From positions 1-11,869 of the forward strand of contig CAMCFL010000041.1 of assembly GCA_945873715.1 (NCBI GenBank): a DNA stretch of 11,869 bases, read 5' to 3'. This stretch comes from Akkermansia muciniphila. GTDB lineage: Bacteria; Verrucomicrobiota; Verrucomicrobiia; Limisphaerales; UBA9464. Positions 6,957 to 11,869 of the stretch are shown here, piece by piece (the stretch's first letter is position 1; each line of letters starts with the position of its first letter). The notes under the pieces were generated by a model. The model saw only the letters and a program-made list of their open reading frames with translations. It was not told the origin of the DNA and ran no database searches. A program made the position numbers and the translations under genes.

Positions 6957-8260
6957 GGGCGGGGATCGGTGACCCGGCCAAGAAACAGGCAGGCACCGGA
7001 CTCGCGATGTTGGATGGCGAAGGCAAACGGGCGATCGACACGGACCACCACCGGGGTGGGCTTCTTCAGCGGGACCGCACTGGCGCGCATCATGATGACA
7101 GCGGTCGCTGCGGCGGCTTCGGTTCCCTTTTCATCCAGCTCAAGGAAGGTCCGGTGGACCACCTCGGAGATCTTCAGGCGCTCCCGTGCCGTGTCGGCCA
7201 TGCGGTCAAAATGGGCAGAGCCCTGAGGAAGATCGAAGGCGGACTTCAATCCCATGGCCTGAAGCGGACGGGACAGCGAGAGCGTCGGGGGCGCCATCTT
7301 CAGGAGGGGCAGATAGAGATCGAGTTCCTTTCGGGGCAGGGAACGGCAGGCGTCGAGGGTTTCGGCGCTGAGCTTTCCTTCCAGAGCGGCCAGGCCATTG
7401 GTGGTGTCCGGCACGAACAGGACCAGTTGAAGATCGCCGGACCGGTAGGCGAGGGAGACGGCGCGGAATCCATCAAACTCCTTGAACCCGTGCGTCTCCA
7501 CGGAGTGCAGGGTGCGAACGTCCGCCGTGAGATCGTTGCCGAGATGGAATGGTCGGGTCTTGGTGAGGCCCGTAGTGAATGGCTTCGCCCAGGCCGCCTT
7601 CAGGTGAAGCGCGTTGACCAGCACCAGACGGGTGTCGAGGTTGAGTAGGCTGGGATCGATCAGGTCGCGGATCCGGTCCTGCGTCTGGTGTTCCACCCAT
7701 TGGTTGATGTGCCGGGCCGAGGCGACGGACTGGGCGAAATCGAGGGCTTCGAGTGGCGCTCCGTAGAAGTTGGAGACGGTGTTGAGGAAGGGCGTCCGGA
7801 AGGTGAATCCCTGCTGGCCAAACAGGCGATTGGCCACGTTGAAGGAAAAGGCACCCTCCGACGCCGCTGCAGCGCTGCGCAACGAGTGGTTGATCGTCTG
7901 GAATCCCCGGTGGAGTGGGTCTTCTTCTCCCGCGAAGTGAAGCACCCGCGCCATCTCGGCCCGGGTGTTCCCACTGGCCCCGGCATAGGTCATGGCCAGC
8001 GCCGACTGGATCGAGTAGGGCGAGAGCAGCAGGTTCTGTCCGGGCGCACTGCTGGCGACCTGCCGATGAAGTTCCACGGCGAATCGATTGACCGCTCGGG
8101 CGGCGGAATTCGTGGGTTCACCCGCCAGCGCTGCTCCCGTCAGGCCCAGGGTGGCCGCCAGGGTCAGCAGGAGTGGCTTTGTCGCGGGCAACATGGTCAG
8201 GGCGGGGTGGGAGGTGGAACCGGGCGCGAGACTCTTCATGTCCTGTCTACGTTCGGGCAC
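6953..8260 (-). CDS. Secreted serpin (serine protease inhibitor family), probably inhibitory
   Basis: The product (435 residues from GTG 8260) has a Sec signal with hydrophobic stretch at about 28-45 and an ALA-GE cleavage site near 46, followed by a full serpin domain. Recognisable are LLLSPYSIQSALAMTYAGASGNT near the start, the NALHLKAAWAKPF strand, VHRTFLELDEKGTEAAAATA and the closing RPFAFAI. The reactive-centre hinge matches the inhibitory pattern: E377, K378, G379, T380, E381, AAAA, T386. By standard counting P1-P1' is A393-S394, with R392 adjacent, so elastase-like or trypsin-like targets are possible. It likely guards the envelope or surroundings against foreign or self proteases; that is inference. 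Start choice is open: GTG 8260 has AAGGA five bases upstream and overlaps the end of rpe by 14 bp; ATG 8239 and ATG 8194 (directly before the signal peptide) are alternatives. Confidence 0.93.
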   Translation of the reverse strand: MPERRQDMKSLAPGSTSHPALTMLPATKPLLLTLAATLGLTGAALAGEPTNSAARAVNRFAVELHRQVASSAPGQNLLLSPYSIQSALAMTYAGASGNTRAEMARVLHFAGEEDPLHRGFQTINHSLRSAAAASEGAFSFNVANRLFGQQGFTFRTPFLNTVSNFYGAPLEALDFAQSVASARHINQWVEHQTQDRIRDLIDPSLLNLDTRLVLVNALHLKAAWAKPFTTGLTKTRPFHLGNDLTADVRTLHSVETHGFKEFDGFRAVSLAYRSGDLQLVLFVPDTTNGLAALEGKLSAETLDACRSLPRKELDLYLPLLKMAPPTLSLSRPLQAMGLKSAFDLPQGSAHFDRMADTARERLKISEVVHRTFLELDEKGTEAAAATAVIMMRASAVPLKKPTPVVVRVDRPFAFAIQHRESGACLFLGRVTDPRP

Positions 8261-8942
8261 CCGATTCCTTAGAAGCGATCGCGGCGACGTGGCGCATGCG
8301 TTTCACGGCGAGGCCCAGGTTGCGATGGCTGAAGAGGGCCGTGCCCGCCACGAAGGTGTCCGCACCCGCCCGGGCGCATTCCGCGGCGGTGGCGTCGTTG
8401 ATGCCGCCGTCGACTTCGATCCGGAACTTCAGCCCCAGTTGCTTTCGCCAGGCGGCGACCTGCTGGATCTTCGGGACGCACTCTTCGATGAAGGGTTGTC
8501 CGCCGAAGCCCGGGTTGACGGTCATGACCAGCACCAGATCCACCTTGGACAGGTAGGGTTTGACCTCGGAAATCCGCGTGGGCGGATTGATGGCAATGCC
8601 CACCTTTTTTCCCAGCGACCGGATCTTCCACAGCAATGGTGTGACCTGGGAGCCCAGTTCGACGTGGACCGTGATGTGGTCCGCACCCGCCTTGGCGAAC
8701 GGTTCCAGCAGGATCTCGGGCTTCGAACACATCAGGTGGACGTCGAGGACCCGGCTGAAGTGCGGCCGGACCGCCTTCACCACCTGCGGACCAAAGGAGA
8801 TGTTCGGCACGAAATGCCCATCCATGATGTCCAGATGAAGCCACTCGGCTCCCGAACGATGGGCCCGGGCCGCCTCATGGCCGAAGCGGGAGAAATCCGA
8901 GGCGAGCAGTGACGGCGCAATGATCACCCGGGGAGAAGACAT
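8247..8942 (-). CDS. rpe: Ribulose-phosphate 3-epimerase
   Basis: The 231-residue TIM-barrel enzyme interconverts D-ribulose-5-phosphate and D-xylulose-5-phosphate in the pentose phosphate and Calvin pathways in the cytoplasm. Family motifs are all present: APSLLASDF (9-17), the metal/catalytic HLDIMDGHFVPN with H36, D38 and M40 (36-47), DVHLM with H69 (67-71), VMTVNPGFGGQ (139-149) and VDGGI with catalytic D178 (177-181). Length is typical. It is the first gene of a minus-strand operon: its 3' end abuts or overlaps the serpin gene, followed by two small proteins. No strong ribosome binding site is visible before the ATG at 8942, and the 153 bp upstream show no clear promoter. Confidence 0.97.
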   Translation of the reverse strand: MSSPRVIIAPSLLASDFSRFGHEAARAHRSGAEWLHLDIMDGHFVPNISFGPQVVKAVRPHFSRVLDVHLMCSKPEILLEPFAKAGADHITVHVELGSQVTPLLWKIRSLGKKVGIAINPPTRISEVKPYLSKVDLVLVMTVNPGFGGQPFIEECVPKIQQVAAWRKQLGLKFRIEVDGGINDATAAECARAGADTFVAGTALFSHRNLGLAVKRMRHVAAIASKESGART

Positions 8943-9095
8943 CCAGACTGGGATGGTTGGAAGATCTCAGTTGGAGAAGAGGCATGGATCTTTCCGGGAA
9001 GCAGGGAGGAGAGAGGCGGGGGAGGACGCCCCATGCCACTGGGATTCAGGTTGCAGGTTGAGCTTCGTCAGCGTTTCTCGGGCCTTTTGGCGAGG

Positions 9096-9245
9096 GGAGC
9101 CAATGGGGTCAGATCTGTAAAATGTAGTATCTAGGCCCGCGGGGCATCGAGCAGACGACAGGTGCGATCATACCGGATGCCGTTTGCGAGGTCGGGAATG
9201 ACGGCAGCACCCGCGGCCGACGAGAGTCCCGCCGCCAGAACGGTG
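9096..9245. repeat. 150-bp direct repeat, copy A
   Basis: This block matches 9406-9555 base for base at an exact offset of 310 with four differences (9105, 9131, 9171, 9173) and no gaps. It begins GGAGCCAAT-SGGGTCAGATCTG. On the minus strand it encodes the same C-terminal peptide ending CRLLDAPRA, here with a TAG stop (9131-9133). Weaker homology to copy B continues to its right (a shared CGAAGCGTC on the minus strand) but with indels that break the frame, so copy A is the more decayed copy. Confidence 0.88.
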
Positions 9246-9405
9246 GCGTGACACCACGCGGACTGCTCCAAGACGCTTCGTGTGGAGGCTTGTGGGTGAG
9301 GACCTCGGCAGGCGCGACCCCGCCGGGGTCGATGGGTGGTTGGATCGGCGGACCGGCGGTCGTTCGACCGCCGGCTACGATCCGGGACGCCTCCGGCGTC
9401 CGGAA
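9246..9405. repeat. Spacer between the direct repeats carrying three GC hairpins
   Basis: Three perfect inverted repeats follow one another: CGACCCC/GGGGTCG (9315-9321 with 9325-9331), CCGGCGGTCG/CGACCGCCGG separated by TT (9353-9374), and GGACGCC/GGCGTCC (9385-9391 with 9395-9401). They run up to the boundary of repeat copy B. No plausible gene is present. The left part (9246-9300) carries degraded homology to the sequence flanking copy B. Confidence 0.65.
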
Positions 9406-9555
9406 GGAGCCAATCGGGTCAGATCTGTAAAATGTAGTATTTAGGCCCGCGGGGCATCGAGCAGACGACAGGTGCGATCAGAGCGGATGCCGTTTGCGAG
9501 GTCGGGAATGACGGCAGCACCCGCGGCCGACGAGAGTCCCGCCGCCAGAACGGTG
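9406..9555. repeat. 150-bp direct repeat, copy B
   Basis: This is the second copy of the block at 9096-9245, 146 of 150 positions identical. Immediately left of it lie three hairpins. On the minus strand it holds the 3' end of an open fragment that starts farther right (9441-9611), with a TAA stop at 9441-9443. The conserved non-coding tail after the stop, reading TACTACATTTTACAGATCTG on the minus strand, resembles the terminal sequence of a mobile element. Confidence 0.88.
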
Positions 9556-9611
9556 ATGGACGCTTCGCGAAGGGCGTGGAGCTGGCTCGGTGGACCTCGT
9601 TCGCGTTGTTG
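9441..9611 (-). pseudogene. 3' fragment of an unidentified coding sequence (56 codons)
   Basis: On the minus strand, an open frame begins right after an in-frame TGA (9612-9614) and ends at TAA (9441-9443). It has no start codon of its own at the left end, so it looks like the C-terminal remnant of a longer gene. It contains LHALREASITVLAAGLSSAA, VIPDLANGIR and CRLLDAPRA. Copy A preserves the last 38 codons with only a synonymous change (CGC/CGG), one Ser/Tyr change and a TAA/TAG exchange, which is what coding constraint would leave. I suspect the tail of a transposase-like gene from its repeated, terminal-element-like setting, but cannot name it. Confidence 0.45.
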
Positions 9612-10075
9612 TCAGAGGCAAGGAGAGGTTGGACCGCGGATGGTGCGGATGAACGCGGATGGGACGGGACTCCGTCACCGGGTCAGACCGTCGGATGAAA
9701 CCTGCGTGACCCTTTGAACGGGGGTGCTGGCGGGAGCTTGGCTGGACGGATCTCGGACCTGACGACGAGGGTCGCTGGCGTGGATCGGGCAGTGGGGGCC
9801 GCGGGTGCCGTGACGCAGGCGTCGAACCTGGGTGGGACCGCGCCGAGGCCCCAGTCGAAGCCGGCGGGCGGCAAACGCTGTGTCAAAAGTGAGGGCTGAC
9901 TCCTGACTCGACGATGCCCGTGATCGCCATTGCTTGGTGAAAAGCCCCTCTGGACGGGGCCACCGGTTTGGCACACGCTCTTTCCGTTGCTCCTCTTTAC
10001 GGGGGGTAACAAATGAGAACCAACAGCGGCTCCGCTGGCTTCGGCCGGTGGGGCCGTTTTGGTTCCTCAAGAGAT
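9556..10075. other. Gene-free interval before the recombinase
   Basis: These 520 bp hold no convincing gene. Visible structure: GCGGAT units at 9636, 9645 and 9655 (a 9-10-bp periodic array related to 6310-6336), a CTTCGCGAAG palindrome at 9563-9572, and a GCCCC/GGGGC stem with a 7-base loop at 9944-9960. Short open frames occur on both strands, but none has recognisable domains, a ribosome binding site or a natural start. Confidence 0.5.
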
Positions 10076-10131
10076 TCCAGTTCCCAGTTGCCAGATTCCA
10101 GAACTGCGAACTGGCATCTGGGGACTGGGAA
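10076..10131. repeat. Heptamer array I, foldback, upstream of the recombinase gene
   Basis: Eight consecutive 7-bp units in perfect phase: TCCAGTT, CCCAGTT, GCCAGAT, TCCAGAA, CTGCGAA, CTGGCAT, CTGGGGA, CTGGGAA. The first four follow NCCAGWW and the last four follow its complement, so the array folds back. Arms 10080-10101 and 10111-10132 pair at 19 of 22 positions around a 9-base loop. It ends 32 bp before the recombinase ATG and may lie in its 5' leader. Confidence 0.82.
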
Positions 10132-10163
10132 CTCTCCCCGTCCCCCGTCAGGCTCGCCCGGTC

Positions 10164-11108
10164 ATGACGACTCTGGTGGAGGAATTCCTGGTGCACGTTC
10201 GCCACGAGCGCGGCCAGGCGGCCCACACCCAGCGGACCTACGCCGCCTTGCTCGGCCGCTTCTCGGACTGGGCCGCACGGCAGTCCATTGTCCAACCCCG
10301 GGACGTCACCTTCTCGCATCTGATGCAGTTTCTGGAGGCGGAACGGAATCGTCCGGTGACCGGTCCGGGACGTGGCAAGGCGAAGCCCGGGGCGGCACCG
10401 AGGAAGCTGAGTTCCTCCAGCCTGTATCTGCAGGTGGCGGCGTTGCGGGCGTTCTTCCGGTTTTGCGCCGAGGAAGGGTTCGTGAAGCAGGATCCAACCG
10501 AGAACCTCAGCCTGCCGCGCCGGTGGAAGCAGTTGCCCAAGGCGATGTCGCGGGAGGAGATTGAGCGACTCCTCACGCCTCCGACCGAGGCGACGCCGGC
10601 GGCCCTGTGCGATCACGCGGTCCTGGAGGTGGCCTATGCCAGCGGGTTGCGTCTATCCGAGTTGCGCGGGGTACGGCTGGAGCAACTGCATCTGGACTCC
10701 GGCTTCCTGACGGTGGTGGGCAAGGGCGGCAAGGAACGGGTGGTGCCGGTGGGCAAGGTGGCGCAGGCGGCGCTGCGACGATATCTGGAAGCCGCCCGAC
10801 CCGCCTTGGTGACGCCCAAGACCCCGTCCTTCGTCTTCCTGACCCAGCGCGGGACGGGCTTCGCCCACGTGACCCTCTGGCTGCGGATCAAGCAGTCCGT
10901 CGCGAGGGCGGGGATCCGTCGGAACATCACGCCGCACATGCTCCGACACAGCTTCGCGACCCACCTGATGGAAAACGGCGCGGACCTGCGGGTGATCCAG
11001 GAACTGCTCGGTCACACCAGCATCTCGACCACCGAGGTCTATACCCACGTCGCCGGAAAGCGCCTGCGCGATGTCCACGACCGCCATCATCCCCGGGCCA
11101 AGGGGTAG
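10164..11108 (+). CDS. xerD: XerC/XerD-type tyrosine recombinase
   Basis: From ATG 10164 the product has 314 residues, near the normal Xer length. The N-terminal SAM-like DNA-binding domain covers about 1-115 (VEEFLVHVRHERG, TYAALLGRFSDW). It has a Gly/Pro/Lys-rich insertion at about 64-80 relative to E. coli Xer proteins. The catalytic domain shows the complete set: R163 in SGLRLSELRGV, K187 in GKGGKER, H258 and R261 in HMLRHSFATHL, H284 in LGHTSISTTE and nucleophile Y293. The ending RLRDVHDRHHPRA is Xer-like. Such enzymes resolve chromosome dimers at dif or catalyse integration. A longer reading from TTG 10059 would translate the heptamer array and is rejected. Which Xer paralogue it is cannot be decided here. 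It converges with the adenosyltransferase gene and is bracketed by heptamer arrays. Confidence 0.93.
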   Translation: MTTLVEEFLVHVRHERGQAAHTQRTYAALLGRFSDWAARQSIVQPRDVTFSHLMQFLEAERNRPVTGPGRGKAKPGAAPRKLSSSSLYLQVAALRAFFRFCAEEGFVKQDPTENLSLPRRWKQLPKAMSREEIERLLTPPTEATPAALCDHAVLEVAYASGLRLSELRGVRLEQLHLDSGFLTVVGKGGKERVVPVGKVAQAALRRYLEAARPALVTPKTPSFVFLTQRGTGFAHVTLWLRIKQSVARAGIRRNITPHMLRHSFATHLMENGADLRVIQELLGHTSISTTEVYTHVAGKRLRDVHDRHHPRAKG

Positions 11109-11110
11109 TA

Positions 11111-11182
11111 CCCAGTTCCCAGAACCTGGATTCCAGAAGTTGGGCAACTGGCAACTGGTGTCTGGGAACTGGCAACTGGGAA
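11111..11182. repeat. Heptamer array II, foldback, between two convergent genes
   Basis: The array fills nearly all of the 83-bp gap between the stop codons of the recombinase and adenosyltransferase genes. The left part has CCCAGTT, CCCAGAA, CCTGGAT, TCCAGAA. The right part has five in-phase units CTGGCAA, CTGGTGT, CTGGGAA, CTGGCAA, CTGGGAA (11148-11182). Positions 11112-11123 and 11161-11172 are perfect 12-bp inverted repeats, so both converging transcripts would end in a hairpin. It may act as a bidirectional terminator, though no T-tract is seen. Confidence 0.82.
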
Positions 11183-11191
11183 CTTCCCGTC

Positions 11192-11725
11192 TCACTCCGC
11201 CTTGGTTTCAACCCAGCGGGCGAAGAGCCAGAGGAGGTCCGACAGGCGGTTCAGGAAGATGAGGATCTCGGGGTTGGGCGGTTCATCCGCGTCGTGCAGG
11301 CTGTGCACACGGCGCTCGGCACGGCGACAGGCGGTGCGACTGACATTGAGCGCCGCTGAATCCAGCGTCGCGCCCGGGGTCGCCCAGCCCTTGTACGAAA
11401 CTCCCTGGGACTCGATTTCGGTCACCAGAACATCCAACCGGGCGGCGAACTCGGGTCCGATGATCACGAACCCGTCGTTGCGATAGCGGTCCAGGTCGCC
11501 CGGGTGCGCGGCCAACTCGCCCATGACGAGGACCAGATCCTTCTGGATGGCGAGGATGGACTCGCGGACGAAGGGATGCGTCGAGGTGGCCCGGGCCATG
11601 CCCAGCGCGGCGTTCAGTTCATCGACGGTGCCGTAGGCTTCCACCCGGGCATGGGATTTGTGGACCCGACGATTGTACATCAGGCCGGTGGTGCCGCTGT
11701 CGCCGGTACGGGTGACGATGCTCAT
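11192..11725 (-). CDS. pduO: ATP:cob(I)alamin adenosyltransferase, PduO type
   Basis: The 177-residue product transfers the adenosyl group of ATP to cob(I)alamin to make coenzyme B12, as a cytoplasmic trimer. The family ATP-binding N-terminus TRTGDSGTTGL (5-15), RVEAYGTVDELNA (27-39), ALNVSRTACRRAER with R130, R134 and E137 (125-138) and LNRLSDLLWLFAR (158-170) are all present. The length is typical of stand-alone enzymes. The ATG at 11725 gives the family N-terminus; a run of C precedes it and no Shine-Dalgarno is visible. No other cobalamin gene lies in the window, so a salvage role is only inferred. It converges with the recombinase gene; heptamer arrays lie at both ends. Confidence 0.95.
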   Translation of the reverse strand: MSIVTRTGDSGTTGLMYNRRVHKSHARVEAYGTVDELNAALGMARATSTHPFVRESILAIQKDLVLVMGELAAHPGDLDRYRNDGFVIIGPEFAARLDVLVTEIESQGVSYKGWATPGATLDSAALNVSRTACRRAERRVHSLHDADEPPNPEILIFLNRLSDLLWLFARWVETKAE

Positions 11726-11738
11726 GGGGGGGAGAGTA

Positions 11739-11837
11739 TCCAGAACTCAGTTCCCAGTGGCCAGAACGGAGAACCGAGTCACCAGCATCCCAGATGCCGG
11801 AGATCAGTTGCCAGAGCCCAGATGCCGGAACTCAGAT
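11739..11837. repeat. Heptamer array III, upstream of the adenosyltransferase
   Basis: The first seven units are in exact 7-bp phase: TCCAGAA, CTCAGTT, CCCAGTG, GCCAGAA, CGGAGAA, CCGAGTC, ACCAGCA (11739-11787). After two 8-bp units and a 6-bp unit, four more heptamers follow (GCCAGAG, CCCAGAT, GCCGGAA, CTCAGAT). Unlike arrays I and II it keeps one orientation and does not fold back on itself. It starts 13 bp upstream of the adenosyltransferase ATG, so the promoter or leader of that gene must lie in or next to it. Confidence 0.75.
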
Positions 11838-11869
11838 GGGGGGAATGGGCGGCCCGCCCGTTCTTCCCA
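11837..11869. repeat. Inverted repeat at the right window edge
   Basis: Arms 11837-11852 and 11854-11869 pair at 13 of 16 positions (one further position would be a G-U pair), including a perfect GGGCGG/CCGCCC core (11847-11852 with 11854-11859). The structure may continue past the window. It directly follows heptamer array III. It could be the terminator of a gene beyond the edge or another palindromic element. Confidence 0.5.

Noticed and set aside
9714..9899. 61-codon open frame starting at TTG in the gap before the recombinase
   Set aside because: Gly/Ala/Pro-rich chance translation with no ribosome site, domain or conserved motif visible.
10059..10163. 35-residue N-terminal extension of the recombinase from TTG
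   Set aside because: The extension translates heptamer array I and is Pro-rich. The Xer family N-terminus matches the ATG at 10164.
9675..10616. 313-codon open frame on the minus strand across the gap and the recombinase
   Set aside because: It runs through the heptamer array and opposite the catalytic gene, with no domain or natural start, so it is a chance frame.
10076..11837. CRISPR-like array reading of the periodic repeats
   Set aside because: Units are 7 bp with no unique spacers, and no cas gene is nearby.

Overview
The window is GC-rich bacterial chromosome with densely packed genes on both strands. The gene content (secreted inhibitory serpin, MoeZ-type adenylyltransferase next to trpB, PduO-type adenosyltransferase) and the many short structured intergenic repeats suggest a Verrucomicrobiota-like bacterium. 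That assignment is an inference from style and content; no rRNA or other marker is present to prove it. No rRNA, tRNA or CRISPR array was recognised.

Layout. Positions 1-2100 (minus) hold the 5' 700 codons of a secreted two-PDZ protein that looks like an HtrA-family protease without its catalytic residues; the gene runs off the left edge. Positions 2195-3022 (minus) encode a trimeric-type purine nucleoside phosphorylase. A 306-bp divergent intergenic region containing a dispersed repeat separates it from a plus-strand pair, moeB/moeZ (3329-4480) and trpB (4511-5740). A small secreted protein gene follows, apparently broken by a one-base frameshift (about 5821-6284). A convergent, repeat-filled junction (6310-6477) then leads to a four-gene minus-strand operon read from 8942 to 6394: rpe, a secreted serpin, a 94-residue protein of unknown function and a zinc-ribbon protein whose C-terminus is encoded inside a repeat.

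Positions 8943-10163 contain no intact gene. They hold two 150-bp direct repeats exactly 310 bp apart, each carrying the 3' end of the same lost coding sequence, with three perfect hairpins between them. A XerC/XerD-type tyrosine recombinase (10164-11108, plus) and a convergent PduO-type cobalamin adenosyltransferase (11192-11725, minus) follow. Both sides of the recombinase gene and both sides of the adenosyltransferase gene are occupied by 7-bp-periodic arrays built on NCCAGWW and its complement. Two of these arrays switch orientation halfway and so fold into long hairpins.

The named enzymes are ordinary housekeeping functions (purine salvage, sulfur activation for cofactor or thiolation pathways, the last step of tryptophan synthesis, the pentose phosphate pathway, B12 activation). 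The more novel material is the heptamer-array family, the duplicated gene-tail element, the HtrA-like pseudoprotease and the serpin operon with two uncharacterised small partners. I did not find a coherent new defence or mobile system with all its parts.
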